Assembly (NCBI GenBank): GCA_963666415.2
Contig: CAXXPD010000003.1
Coordinates: 3,410,001-3,474,000 of the forward strand
DNA length: 64,000 nucleotides
Direction of reading: 5' to 3'
From: Bin87 sp963666415
GTDB taxonomy: Bacteria > Chloroflexota > Dehalococcoidia > Lucifugimonadales > UBA3495
The notes below the pieces were generated by a model, which worked only from the letters and a program-made list of their open reading frames with translations, searched no databases and was not told the DNA's origin. Below are positions 42,980-53,447 of this stretch, piece by piece (the stretch's first letter is position 1; the number at the start of each line of letters is the position of its first letter). Both the position numbers and the translations under genes were made by a program.

Positions 42980-44174
42980 AATGAGGGCGGTTGAGTTAGT
43001 CGGTGAGCAAATCATGGTGGGGGTTGCTGTTGGGCATGGATGAGATGGGGGCGCTGTTGGGAGCGGTGGCGGATCGATGAGGCTGAGGCGCGGCGACGGA
43101 TGTACCGGGCGCCGACGCCACGGGAGCGGGAACGCTGGCACGCGCTATGGTTGCTGGCGCAGGGTTGGACGGCCGCGGCGGTAGCCCGGGCGTTGGACAG
43201 GGATGCCCACACCATTGGCCAATGGACCACGGCATTTGCGGAAGGCGGTCCGAGGGCGCTGTCTTTTGAGCAGTCGGGAGGTCCCCCCCGCGCTGAGCGG
43301 GGATCAGCAGGCCGAATTGAAGGCGGCGGTGCCGGGGTCGCCATCGCAAGCCGGCATCGACCTATCCAACTGGAACTGGAAGGCGGTGCGGCAATTTGTG
43401 TCGGACCACTTCGGGTTGTCGCTGAGCCGGAGCAGTTGCCTGAACTATCTGCACCGGTTGGGGTTTGTGCTGAAACGCCCCAAGAAGCGGTTGGTCAAGG
43501 CGGACCCGGTACGGCGGGAAGCCTTCGTGGTGGAGTACGCCGCGCTGACTGCGTCGGCCCGACGCAGTGGGGCCAAGATATTCTTTGCCGACGAGGCCCA
43601 CTTTCGGGCGGATGCCGATCTGCGGGGCAAGTGGGTATTGAAAGGAGAGCCGGCGCTGGTGGACTCTACCAGCCCACGCCGCGGGGAGAAAGTCAGCTAC
43701 TACTCGGCGGTGTGTCTGGAGACCGGTGAGGTGGAGGTGATGGAACTGGAGGGCAACAGCAACTCCGCCACCTCGGCTGCCTTCCTGCGACAACTGCGGG
43801 CGCGACATGCCGAACCACTGACGGTGATCTGGGACAATTCGCCAGCCCATCGGGGCGACGCAATAAGGGCTTATCTGACCACGCCCGGCTTGAACCTGCA
43901 CCTGGTGAATCTGCCCAGCTACAGTCCCGATTTCAACGCTGACGAGGCCATTTGGGGCTGGGCACGTCAGGAGGCGACCGCCAACCGGTGCCTGGGCACC
44001 AAGGCCGCAGTGCAAGAGCAGGTGGGCGACTTTTTCACCCGCCTGTCCAGTCGACGCGAAGCAGTCAAGCGACGATGCCGGACCATGCTGCAAGCACAAG
44101 CGGATGAACTAATCGGCAGCGCACAAGCCGATTTTCTCCGCCCCACCAATGTAGGTCCCACCTTGTCTTCGGTT
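42941..44174 (+). mobile_element. IS630-type element D
   Basis: 1234 bp between TA dinucleotides 42939-42940 and 44175-44176, with inverted ends GACCGAAGCCAAGGTG and CACCTTGTCTTCGGTTTAG. Related to element B but clearly distinct. Inserted near the 3' end of the tyrosine recombinase gene. Confidence 0.85.
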
Positions 44175-44177
44175 TAG
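43040..44177 (+). CDS. IS630-type D transposase (two frames joined at a C7 run)
   Basis: First frame from ~43040 with the helix-turn-helix WTAAAVARALDRDAHTIGQW to FEQSGG, then a run of seven C (43282-43289 region). The catalytic frame continues VPPALSGDQQAELKAAVPGS, FFADEAHFRADADL (Asp), VIWDNSPAHRGDA (Asp), PDFNADEAIWGWA (Glu) and ends at 44177. No other lesion is seen, so with slippage at the C-run a full transposase of ~375 aa could be made. Potentially active. Confidence 0.82.
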
Positions 44178-44263
44178 GTGGCCGGAGGTTGCGGCCCGCT
44201 CGAGGCTTGTCAGGTGACTACATTCGAGGAAGCCCACAAGGTCGGTCGCGGAATAAACTAGTA

Positions 44264-45465
44264 CCGTTGCCAGGTAGATTTGTAAGAATATAAGAAAGCA
44301 GCCATACTGGGGCATGATCTTTGTGTGAGGAAGTGCCCAGCCATGGCTGCCATCAAGTATAAAGTAGAGTTGACCGAGGCCGAACGCTCCCGTCTCAATG
44401 AGGTGTCCCAGCGAGGCAAGGCGTCAGTGCGCACCGTGAAGCGTGCGCTGTCGCTGCTCAAGGCTGACCAGGGGCTTCGGGACCGTGAGATAGCCGATGT
44501 GCTGTTGGTCAACGCGGCCACGGTCGCCAGAGCGCGGAAGCGGTACGTGGAGGAAGGACTTGAGGCCGCCATCAATGACCGACCGCGGCCGGGCCAGGAG
44601 CGCAAGCTGGACGGCGAGCAGGAAGCGCACCTGATCGCCTTCGCGTGCCGCGCCGCGCCCGCAGGGCACACGCACTGGACACTCCAGTTGTTGGCCGACC
44701 AGGTGGTGGAGTTGGAGTTTGCCGAGAGCATCTCCCTGGAGACGGTGCGCCAGATACTCAAAAAAACGAACTCAAGCCCTGGCAGAAGAAAGAGTGGTGT
44801 ATCCCCAAGGTGAGCGGGGAGTTCGTGGCGCGGATGGAGGACGTGCTGGACCTGTACCAACCGGAGTACAATCCGGAGCGTCCGGTAGTGTGTTTCGACG
44901 AGACCTCCAGGCAATTGACTGGGGAGGTGCGTCCGCCCATCGAGGCTGCCCCCGGACGGGTGGCACGCTATGACACCGAGTACCAGCGAAACGGGACCCG
45001 GAACCTGTTCATGATCTGCGAGCCGAAGGGTGGATGGAGACATGTGGAGGTGACCGAGCGCCGCACTGCCGTGGACTTCGCGCACCAGATGCGGTGGCTG
45101 GTGGACGAGGCCTACCCTGATGCCGAGGTGGTCAGGCTGGTACTGGACAACCTCAACACCCACAAGCTCGGCTCGCTCTACGAAGCATTTGAGCCGTGCG
45201 AAGCTCGGCGCATCGCCCAACGCCTCGAGTTTCATTACACTCCTACGCATGGCAGCTGGCTGAACATGGCTGAGATCGAGTTGAGCGTCTTCCGCAGAGG
45301 GTGTCTGAACCGCCGTATCAGCGATGAGCCGGAGCTGCGGCGAGAGGTTGCGGCGCTCGAACGCGAGCGCAACGCAGCAAAATCAGCCATAGACTGGCGG
45401 TTTACCACCCAAGATGCTCGCCGTAAGCTCCAGCATATCTACCCTACAAAACCAGATTGACACGG
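44264..45465 (+). mobile_element. IS630-type element C, copy 2
   Basis: 1202 bp between TA at 44262-44263 and 45466-45467; almost identical to C3. First member of the three-element train. Confidence 0.85.
44325..45460 (+). CDS. IS630-type C transposase (two frames joined at an A7 run), copy 2
   Basis: The first frame (GTG 44325 or ATG 44343, MAAIKYKVELTEAERS) has the helix-turn-helix DREIADVLLVNAATVARARK and ends at 44813. A run of seven A (44759-44766) lets the catalytic frame follow: KNELKPWQKKEWCIPK, VVCFDETSRQL (Asp), LVLDNLNTHK (Asp), SWLNMAEIELSVF (Glu), ending 45460. No other damage, so it may be functional and could mobilise related copies. Confidence 0.85.
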
Positions 45466-45467
45466 TA

Positions 45468-46620
45468 CTAAACCAAAGCCAAGGTGGGATGTGCATTTGC
45501 CGGGTGCTGGGAATCGGGGCGGGAGTCTCGCGGGAGTGTTTCGGCCCTTGATTGCAGGACCGTCCGGCAGCGCCGTCTCACCTCGTCTTTCCGGCTGGAC
45601 AGCCCGGCCAGGAATTTGCCGACCCTCTCCTGCACTGCCGCCCTGCCCCCCAGGCACAGGTTTCCAGTGGCCTCCTCTCTCGCCCAGCCCCAGATAGCCT
45701 CATCGGCGTTGAAGTCCGGGCTGTAGCCCGGCAGGTTCACCAGCCTCAGCTCCAGCTCAGGCGTCCTGAGGTACTCCCGCACCGCTTCCCCACGGTGGGC
45801 CGGCGCATTGTCCCAGATGACCCGCAGCGGCCCTGGATGCTTTTCCTTCAGTTGCGTCAGGAAGGCAACCGAGGTCCCGCTGTTGCTGTTGCCCTCCAGT
45901 TCCATCCATTCCACCTCGCCCGTCTCCAGGCACACCGCCGAATAGTAGCTGGCCTTCTCCCCGTACCGCGGGCTATTGGAGTCCACCAACGCAGGCTTAC
46001 CCTTCAGCACCCACTTGCCCCGCAATTCCGCGTCCGCCCGGAAGTGGGCCTCATCAGCAAAGAATATCCTGGCTCCAGTCCGTTGGGCCTCCTCCCACCG
46101 GACGGCGTACTCCGCCACGAGGGTCTCCCGCTTGGACTCATTCGCCTTGAGCAGACGCTTCTTGGGACGCTTGAAGGCAAACCCCAGCCGGTGAAGCCAG
46201 TTCAGGCAACTGCTGCGGCTCAGGCTGATGCCAAACCGTTCTGAGACAAACTGCCGCACCACCTTCCAATACCAGTTGGCCATTACGATGCCCGCTGTGG
46301 CGGGCGGTTGTTCCACCGCGCCTTTCAACTCCTCCTGCTGCGCCTGGTCAAGGGCGGGGGGAACCACCGGTCTGCTCGAATATCAGGGCCGCAGGCCCTC
46401 CCTCACCGAAGGCCGACGCCCAACGTCCGATAGTGTGGGGGTCCCGCTCCAGCGCCTCCGCCGTCGCCGCTGCCGTCAAGCCCTGGGCCAGCAGCAGGAT
46501 GGCGTACCACCTTTCCCGCTCCCGGGGTGTGGGAGCCAGAATCACACGCCGCCGCAAGTCCTTGACTCCCATCTGCCATTGTTCCAGAGACCGGTCTATC
46601 TCCCTCACGCCCATCACCAA
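45468..46620 (-). CDS. IS630-type B transposase, copy 3, with a C6 run
   Basis: First frame from 46620 (MVMGVREIDRSLEQWQ) to 46348; catalytic frame from about 46367 (MVPPALDQAQQEELKGAV) to 45468, with FFADEAHFRADAEL, VIWDNAPAHRGEA and PDFNADEAIWGW. Unlike B2, there is no internal duplication. The frames are joined at a run of six C instead of the seven in B1, which changes the register in which slippage is needed. The catalytic frame could also start on its own. Confidence 0.8.
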
Positions 46621-46707
46621 CCCCTCGCAATTTCTGAGACCAGCTACCTCGGTTCCTTCATAAATTTACCCCATGCGTCTGCGCATTTCACCTTGGCTTT
46701 GGTTTAG
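45468..46707 (-). mobile_element. IS630-type element B, copy 3
   Basis: 1240 bp with CTAAACC ends, sharing single TA dinucleotides with C2 (45466-45467) and C3 (46708-46709). It is one base shorter than B1, in the C-run. Confidence 0.85.
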
Positions 46708-46709
46708 TA

Positions 46710-47911
46710 TCGTTGCCGGGTAGATTTGTAAGAATATAAGAAAGCAGCCATACTGGGGCATGATCTTTGTGTGAGGAAGTGCCCAGCCATGGCTGCCATC
46801 AAGTATAAAGTAGAGTTGACCGAGGCCGAACGCTCCCGTCTCAATGAGGTGTCCCAGCGAGGCAAGGCGTCAGTGCGCACCGTGAAGCGTGCGCTGTCGC
46901 TGCTCAAGGCTGACCAGGGGCTTCGGGACCGTGAGATAGCCGATGTGCTGTTGGTCAACGCGGCCACGGTCGCCAGAGCGCGGAAGCGGTACGTGGAGGA
47001 AGGACTTGAGGCCGCCATCAATGAGCGACCGCGGCCGGGCCAGGAGCGCAAGCTGGACGGCAAGCAGGAAGCGCACCTGATCGCCTTCGCGTGCCGCGCC
47101 GCGCCCGCAGGGCACACGCACTGGACACTCCAGTTGTTGGCCGACCAGGTGGTGGAGTTGGAGTTTGCCGAGAGCATCTCCCTGGAGACGGTGCGCCAGA
47201 TACTCAAAAAAACGAACTCAAGCCCTGGCAGAAGAAAGAGTGCTGTATCCCCAAGGTGAGCGGGGAGTTCGTGGCGCGGATGGAGGACGTGCTGGACCTG
47301 TACCAACCGGAGTACAATCCGGAGCGTCCGGTAGTGTGTTTCGACGAGACCTCCAGGCAATTGACTGGGGAGGTGCGTCCGCCCATCGAGGCTGCCCCCG
47401 GACGGGTGGCACGCTATGACACCGAGTACCAGCGAAACGGGACCCGGAACCTGTTCATGATCTGCGAGCCGAAGGGTGGATGGAGACATGTGGAGGTGAC
47501 CGAGCGCCGCACTGCCGTGGACTTCGCGCACCAGATGCGGTGGCTGGTGGACGAGGCCTACCCTGATGCCGAGGTGGTCAGGCTGGTACTGGACAACCTC
47601 AACACCCACAAGCTCGGCTCGCTCTACGAAGCATTTGAGCCGTGCGAAGCTCGGCGCATCGCCCAACGCCTCGAGTTTCATTACACTCCTACGCATGGCA
47701 GCTGGCTGAACATGGCTGAGATCGAGTTGAGCGTCTTCAGCAGAGGGTGTCTGAACCGCCGTATCAGCGATGAGCCGGAGCTGCGGCGAGAGGTTGCGGC
47801 GCTCGAACGCGAGCGCAACGCAGCAAAATCAGTCATAAACTGGCGGTTTACCACCCAAGATGCTCGCCGTAAGCTCCAGCATATTTACCCTACAAAACCA
47901 GATTGAAACGC
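46710..47911 (+). mobile_element. IS630-type element C, copy 3
   Basis: 1202 bp between TA at 46708-46709 and 47912-47913. Closes the three-element train. Confidence 0.85.
46771..47906 (+). CDS. IS630-type C transposase (two frames joined at an A7 run), copy 3
   Basis: Same structure as copy 2: first frame to 47259 with the helix-turn-helix, A7 run near 47205-47212, catalytic frame to 47906 with all three acidic residues. It differs by few substitutions (for example SVFSRGCL in place of SVFRRGCL and SVINWRF in place of SAIDWRF). Could be functional. Confidence 0.85.
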
Positions 47912-48016
47912 TACTAGCAGACCATGCGGTGTATTCGCCAGCCAGGCAATTGGGGCTAGTTGGGTTGGCCCGACCGGTCGCGTCAACGCCTTCCAACGCA
48001 GTCGCTACGTTCCCAC

Positions 48017-48400
48017 ATGTCCCAGGCTGTACCGCAGCGACTGCACCACTCTCAGAGAGAAAGGTCTGAGCGGCCACCTCCAAGTGCGCGTACTAACACG
48101 TTGCATTGTCGGATACCATTTGAACTACGGCGCCAGTTGGGTTACCTGATGGCGGATGACGACACCGGGCTCACAATCCAGATCGTGCAAGCGGTGAAAG
48201 AATACGTGGGCAACCGTACTGGAGTGGGGTTCCAAACGACGCTACGGGCTGTCAGGGCATCTGGGACCGCAGAATTCACATGCAAAATCCCGGCCGAGCT
48301 GCACGACCAACTGCACCACCTGATAGCGAGCGACGGGACGGGCTTAGCCTCTCAAGTCGTTCGGGCGGTGCGGGAGTACGTGGGAAGGAGGGGGCGCTGA
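48017..48400 (+). CDS. Protein with two ribbon-helix-helix-like domains
   Basis: 127 aa from ATG 48017. Two similar units: LHCRIPFELRRQLGYLMADD with TIQIVQAVKEYVG, and FTCKIPAELHDQLHHLIASD with ASQVVRAVREYVG. Each has the beta-strand plus two-helix pattern of CopG/Arc repressors, so one chain may form the two-stranded sheet that normally needs a dimer. DNA binding is likely. The frame is open back to the IS630 train (~47960), so the 5' end may have been lost there. Confidence 0.55.
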   Translation: MSQAVPQRLHHSQRERSERPPPSARTNTLHCRIPFELRRQLGYLMADDDTGLTIQIVQAVKEYVGNRTGVGFQTTLRAVRASGTAEFTCKIPAELHDQLHHLIASDGTGLASQVVRAVREYVGRRGR

Positions 48401-48523
48401 AGGTGCCGGGCATAGTAGTGGCGCAGGGTGTGGGTGCCGTCGTGCCTGCCCCGCTCTAGTTGGAGATTCTAATATGAAGTAGCAACCGTATCATCCTGAT
48501 ATTCTAGCAATCGCATTACATAT

Positions 48524-49977
48524 CTCGGCTTTGTACAATCAAGCGGCATAGGCTAGCGTGTCGAGCATCCTGTGGTACAAGAGGCGCGGGACTTTTATCG
48601 ATTCGTGCTCGCGCTCGGACGGCATAAAAGTTCCCTGCTGCACCCAGAGGTGTCGTCTGACCAGGGCGATGGCGTCGGCGAAGGAAGGGCTGGTTTTGTC
48701 ATACCACGCCGCGGTGCGCGGCGCCATGCCGCCACGCTGTTCGATCAGGATATCCGCTGCCAGCGTCACCACGCTGAACAGGCCAAAGAGCGCGGGGGTG
48801 GTTCGGGCGATGGCTCGTTCCGACCACTGGCGCTGGGTTTCCATGCCCAGGTGAGCCCGCAGCTCCGCAAAGGTCACCTCGACCTGCCAGCGCAGCAGAT
48901 ACCACTGCAGTATCCGCAGGGGTTCCGCCTCGGTGTCGGTGCATAGCAAAGCATAGGGCCCGCGGCGCTCCTCCAGGTATCTGATGACGACCCAACGTAT
49001 GGGAAGGCGCGGCGGCCCGCCGTGGTACCACAGCGCCACGCCCGAAGCGAGCTCGACCCTGGCGGTACTGCCGTCGGAACCGGTGGCGCGGTAGGGAATC
49101 CATTGTGTAGCGGGATCGTCCAGCACCGCCGTGGGACGGGGCAATCGCGCGCCGACCACCCGGGGCCGCCCGATCTGGCCGGGCCGCCGCGGTGGCGCGG
49201 GCTGGTACCGGGACGCGTCCTTGCGCAGTTTGGTGACGACGACAATCGGCTTTGACATGTTCTGGCAATGCCGCAGGAACTCGCGCTTGGCGTAGCCGCC
49301 ATCGGCCACCACCACCAGGTCCCGGTCCGGCAGCCACCGGCGCAGGCAGACCAGCATCTGCTGGGCGTAGTCGGTGACCGTCTTGTGCCGGCGGCCTTTG
49401 CGCCGGTCGTAGCGGGCCGACACCACCAGCGCGGTCAAAAACGGCAGCGCCCAGTGTCGACCCGCCCATCCGATACGCGTCAGCAACATCAGGCTCACCC
49501 ATTGCAATCCGGGGGTCATCACCACCTGGTCGTCCTTGGACCGCACCGGATCCCGATACCGTCCCTTGGCCGCAATCTTCCGGCCCCAGCGTCGCTCCAC
49601 CGTCTCGTCAATGCCGAACACCAACGGCTCGGTGGATGAACCAAGGCGCCCGGCCACCAGCAGCAACAGCACCCGGCTCAGTTGCAGCGGCGACCATCGG
49701 GCACGGTTGAGCACGTGGTGATAGATGGCGAAGTCGCCGTGCTGCCCAATCCCCAGGATGTTGAGGGCGGAGGACACGGTGCGTTTGCCGGGAGACAGGA
49801 TCGCTCCCATGGCCAGGAGTTGGGCTTTGCGCCAGGTCCTGGGGTCAAACAGGTGCTCAAAGGGCAGCAGCAGGGTTACTATGACTGCGGGCAGGGTAGG
49901 CATACTCGACCTCTTGTAGTGATTTGGTCGAGCTTACCCTGTTCTTATAATTTATCTAGCTTTTGTACAAAGTCGAG
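48524..49977 (-). mobile_element. IS4/IS701-superfamily element
   Basis: 1454 bp. Ends CTCGGCTTTGTACAA and, reversed, CTCGACTTTGTACAA; a perfect 9-bp target duplication ATTACATAT lies at 48515-48523 and 49978-49986. One transposase gene, intact. Confidence 0.9.
48539..49903 (-). CDS. DDE transposase of the IS4/IS701 superfamily
   Basis: 454 aa, complete. N-terminal helical domain (RTWRKAQLLAMGAILSPGKR), first Asp in LVFGIDETVERRWG, second Asp in LVVVADGGYAKREFL, and the Glu within YLLRWQVEVTFAELRAHLG, the Y-R-E signature region of this superfamily. With perfect ends and target duplications the element looks recent and possibly active. Confidence 0.88.
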   Translation of the reverse strand: MPTLPAVIVTLLLPFEHLFDPRTWRKAQLLAMGAILSPGKRTVSSALNILGIGQHGDFAIYHHVLNRARWSPLQLSRVLLLLVAGRLGSSTEPLVFGIDETVERRWGRKIAAKGRYRDPVRSKDDQVVMTPGLQWVSLMLLTRIGWAGRHWALPFLTALVVSARYDRRKGRRHKTVTDYAQQMLVCLRRWLPDRDLVVVADGGYAKREFLRHCQNMSKPIVVVTKLRKDASRYQPAPPRRPGQIGRPRVVGARLPRPTAVLDDPATQWIPYRATGSDGSTARVELASGVALWYHGGPPRLPIRWVVIRYLEERRGPYALLCTDTEAEPLRILQWYLLRWQVEVTFAELRAHLGMETQRQWSERAIARTTPALFGLFSVVTLAADILIEQRGGMAPRTAAWYDKTSPSFADAIALVRRHLWVQQGTFMPSEREHESIKVPRLLYHRMLDTLAYAA

Positions 49978-49991
49978 ATTACATATGCTAA

Positions 49992-50221
49992 GGACAAATA
50001 CCCATAGAACCTAATCCATCGTGGTTTGAAGATCCGGTACGACCGATCGCTCGACTTTATTCTTTGCGTAGCGAGTCGGAGATTGAGCAGTTTTACCGGG
50101 ACGAAGCGTCGAATGTGAGCGCGGTATTGCTGGAGGTCGCCAAGAACGGATGGTTCATTGTGCCTGACATTCCGGTAGACGTGTCCACGGCATCCGTGAA
50201 CGACTTCGCTAAAATGGTCTC
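49992..50221 (+). pseudogene. Gene remnant between two IS elements
   Basis: The frame is open from 49992 with no convincing start (TTG 50064 is possible): SWFEDPVRPIARLYSL, SESEIEQFYRDEASNVSAV, LLEVAKNGWFIVPDIPVDVS. It is cut by the IS1380-like end at 50222. The residue pattern looks natural, but I recognise no family. The IS4-type element did not create the 5' end, since its 9-bp duplication shows the flanks were contiguous. Confidence 0.45.
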
Positions 50222-50813
50222 TAAGCCCGAATCCACCGAAACGAGACGTCCGTGTCGTTGACACAAGGGATGATGGGTAAGGGAAGGCGAACGGGCCTAG
50301 CCAGATCCCAATAGGTGGGGATGAGGGCGGCGTGAGGGCAGCCACACCGGCACGATGATGGCGGCCGTGCGGCCATGGCGGGGGTAATTCGACAGGCGGT
50401 AGGCAGGAAGTGTCCCTCGCGGACCGAGTTGGCGCGAGTTGGTGACGATGTTCAGTTGGCCAGATGGCTGGTCAGTGGCAGACGGGCTGCCGTCAGGTTG
50501 GGAGTGGCAGGGCTCGCAATCGTGCGAGGGCGCGACTGAACTGGTTTTCCCAGGGCCAACGCTGGGGAAGATGCAAAGTGAGGCGGCGCGCCGAACTGGT
50601 GAGCCGTCCGGCGAGGGAGAAGAAGCGTCGTCGCAGGGTTTTGGTGGTCACCACCTGCTGGCCCAGACCGATGCGCGCCGTCCAGCGTGCCAGGTTGTGG
50701 GCGATCACCTGCACCGCCAGCCAGGCGGCGTTGGCGGCGAAGCGCCCCGAGGGGAGATGGTTGAGCCCGACGTCGTACTTGAGGTCGCGAATGGCGTTCT
50801 CGATCTCGGCGTG

Positions 50814-52166
50814 AGTAGAGTACCGGGAGGTGGTGTAAAAGCATCGGTGTAGCAAAACGCTGACCACCGCGTCATCCTTGATCGGAAATGCCAGACCCAA
50901 CCAAGGAGAACGACGGTGGTCAAGCAAAGAATGGATCTTTTGGAATTATTACGCAAGCGTGGTATGGACGGAGACGTGGACTTGCTGCGGGAAGCACTGC
51001 GGGTCCTGGTGGACGGCATCATGGACGCCGAGGTTTCCGCCCAGATCGGCGCCCAGCACGGCGAACGCAGCCCGGAGCGGGTCACCTACCGCAACCGCAC
51101 CTGGGACACCCGGGTGGGCACCATGGAGTTGCACATTCCCAAGCTGCGGGAAGGCAGCTACTTCCCCAGCCTGCTGGAACCGCGGCGGCGCAGCGAGAAA
51201 GCCCTGCTGGCCGTCATCCAGCAAGCCTATGTAGAAGGCGTGTCCACTCGGCGGGTGGACGATCTGATCAAGGCCCTGGGTTGCGACGGCATCTCCAGCA
51301 GCCAGGTGTCGCGCATCTGCGAGCAACTGGACGAAGTGGTGGAGAGTTTCCTGGGTCGGCCCCTGGACGGTGGTCCCTACCCCTACGTGTGGCTGGACGG
51401 CCTGACCCAGAAGGTGCGGGAGGGCGGTCGCATCGTCAACGTCTGCGTGGTGGTGGCGACGGGGGTCAATGCCGAAGGGCAGCGTGAGATCCTGGGTATG
51501 GACGTGGGCGCCAGCGAGGACGGCGCCTTCTGGCTGGCCTTCCTGCGGTCGCTGACCGCTCGGGGCCTCAGCGGGGTGGAGCTGGTAACCTCCGATGCTC
51601 ACCAGGGGCTGAAGAACGCCATCGCCGCGGTGTTCACTGGGGCCAGCTGGCAGCGCTGCCGCACCCACTTCATGGCCAACCTGCTCACCCGAGTGCCTAA
51701 GCGTGCCCAACCCGGCGTGGCCACCATGGTCCGCACCATCTACCAGCAACTGTCTCCCGCCGAGGTCCACGGCCAATTGGACCGAGTGGTGGAACAACTC
51801 CGGGAGCCCTTTGCCCAGGTGGCCGAACTGCTGGCGGATGCCGCGCCGGACATCCTGGCCTTCACGGCCTTCCCAGTGGCCCACTGGCAGAAGCTGTGGT
51901 CCAACAACCCGCAGGAACGGCTGAACCGGGAGATAAGGCGCCGGACTGACGTGGTGGGCATTTTCCCCAACCGGCTATCGGCGCGGCGCCTGGTGGGCGC
52001 GGTGCTGGCCGAGCAACACGACGAATGGGCCGAAGCCCGCCGCTACCTCACCATCCCCAACGCCGCCGGCAACGAGGCACTGCCGACGCCCAATATGCTG
52101 GACGCAGCGGCCTGATCAACATCAAAAGGGATGACGCGCTTTTACACCTATTGACGGGACACTACC
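50814..52166 (+). mobile_element. IS256-type element, copy 1
   Basis: 1353 bp with 8-bp target repeats TCGGCGTG (50806-50813 and 52167-52174). Ends GTAGAGTACC... and, reversed, GTAGTGTCCC... share a GGTGTAAAAG block. 12 bp shorter than copy 2. Confidence 0.9.
50916..52115 (+). CDS. IS256 family (mutator-type) transposase, 4-residue deletion
   Basis: 399 aa (the ORF's first codon is GTG). DDE residues: YVWLDGLTQKV (Asp), LVTSDAHQGLKNA (Asp), NNPQERLNREIRRRTD (Glu), and the mutator signature HFMANLL. Relative to copy 2 it lacks four residues (NGYR) in the segment VTYRNGYRNRTWDT, where GYR is strongly conserved in the family, so activity may be reduced. Otherwise complete. Confidence 0.9.
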   Translation: MVKQRMDLLELLRKRGMDGDVDLLREALRVLVDGIMDAEVSAQIGAQHGERSPERVTYRNRTWDTRVGTMELHIPKLREGSYFPSLLEPRRRSEKALLAVIQQAYVEGVSTRRVDDLIKALGCDGISSSQVSRICEQLDEVVESFLGRPLDGGPYPYVWLDGLTQKVREGGRIVNVCVVVATGVNAEGQREILGMDVGASEDGAFWLAFLRSLTARGLSGVELVTSDAHQGLKNAIAAVFTGASWQRCRTHFMANLLTRVPKRAQPGVATMVRTIYQQLSPAEVHGQLDRVVEQLREPFAQVAELLADAAPDILAFTAFPVAHWQKLWSNNPQERLNREIRRRTDVVGIFPNRLSARRLVGAVLAEQHDEWAEARRYLTIPNAAGNEALPTPNMLDAAA

Positions 52167-53377
52167 TCGGCGTGGCGCCGATGGTCGGCCTCCAGTGCCA
52201 GGGTTCCCCGTCCCGGTCGGTGATGAAGCCGTGATAGCGGTAGGCGGCGAAGAGGGCCAGTTGGGAACCGGGCGTGGGCTTCACCCGCCGGACGATGAGC
52301 CGCGCGGGTGCGGCGTCAGGCTCACTCTGGAAAGGGGTGTAGTCAGTCTCGGCCACGTCGGCGGCGCCCTCCATCCAGTAGGGTATGGGCGTCCAGTCTT
52401 CCTCGGGTAGGGCCTCGATGATATTGCGCAGGCGGGCGTGCTGGCGGATGGTGATGGAGAAGCGGGCATCCATCTCGCGGCAGACGGATACCATGCCATG
52501 AGTGTAGAAGCCGCTGTCGGCCCGCACCGTGAGTTGTCCGGTGGCCCCACTGTAGCGAACCCGCCCCACCGTCTCACGCAGGAAGTGGGCGGCGCCCCGA
52601 ACGGTGTTGGCCCGGCCCTCGCGCAGCCGAGACATCAGCACGTCGCCGGTTCCGGCGGCAATGGCCAGCAGCGGGTGATAGCCTCGCTGGCCGGTGTAGC
52701 TGTGGTGGCGCGCGCCTTCCTTGCCCAGACCGTAGGTCTCGCAGATGGTGGAGTCCAGGTCGATGGTCAACGGCCCGTCGCCGGGTCCGGCCCCAGCAGC
52801 CCAGGCCCGGGCCAGCAACTCACGGCTCACCCGATCCAGTTGCCGGACGTGGCCCTACCGGAAGCTGCGCAGGAAGGTCCCCAGGGTGGATGGCGCCTTG
52901 ACCACGCAGCCGATGGCGCTGGCCGTACTGCCGGTGCGCAACACGCCGGCGTCGTCAATGCAGTCGCCGCCAGCCAGCGCTGACGCCACCAGGGTCACAA
53001 TCTTGTCGCCCGTGTTCGCCCGACCCGGGGCATTGCCCAGGTCGAGGCGCTCCTGTACCAGTTGGGGCAGACCCAGGTGCTGGACCAACGTGGCGGGAAG
53101 GAGCAGCCCAGCATTGTTGACCAGGCGGTGGTCATCGAAGGCGATGTGGATGCCGTCGGGGGAACTGCGTGGTAGCATCTATCGGGTGCTCCTGGTCTGG
53201 GGTTGTTTTTCTGTCTCGAAAACCATTATCCCAGATGCACAGGAGCACTTTCTTACCCATTCAACCCGCCGCGACACTTATCTTCTCGGTGGATTGGGAC
53301 TAACAGGGTGTTGAAAAACGGGGCGGGTTAGCGAGGTGATGATAGGATGCCGGGTACCAGGACTGTGGAGGTTCCTC

Positions 53378-53447
53378 ATGCGAGGCAACGCGGCGCGACA
53401 GGTTGAGATGCTGACGGCGGTTACGCCGGACGCTCTGATTCCCCAAG
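53378..53447 (+). pseudogene. IS1182-like transposase, first 23 codons
   Basis: MRGNAARQVEMLTAVTPDAL then IPQ, the conserved start of this transposase group, cut by the IS21. The protein resumes at 58872 with QGHPIRRIKPMVARALAQLS. Confidence 0.8.

Larger units (their letters stand above)
50493..53178 (-). pseudogene. IS1380 family transposase, copy 3, amber stop plus IS256 insertion
   Basis: N-terminal part 53178-52855 ends at TAG where copies 1 and 2 have TGG (FRWGH). The middle part 52854-52167 holds TIDLDSTICETYG and VRADSGFYT. After the IS256, the C-terminal part 50813-50493 has HAEIENAIRDLKYDVG. The insertion splits the catalytic Glu region. Divergence from copies 1 and 2 is larger than theirs from each other, so this copy is older. 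Confidence 0.85.
50222..53303 (-). mobile_element. IS1380-like element, copy 3, split by IS256
   Basis: Reverse copy: right end TAAGCCCGAATCCACCGA at 50222, left end TAGTCCCAATCCACCGA (reversed) at about 53286-53303. Without the IS256 it is ~1.72 kb. Its left end is joined to the IS1182-like element. Confidence 0.8.

Noticed and set aside
44258..45250. 330-codon antisense frames to the IS630-C transposases (also at 46704-47696)
   Set aside because: They mirror the transposase frames exactly in both copies and encode no known motif; GC-rich genes often give such antisense frames.
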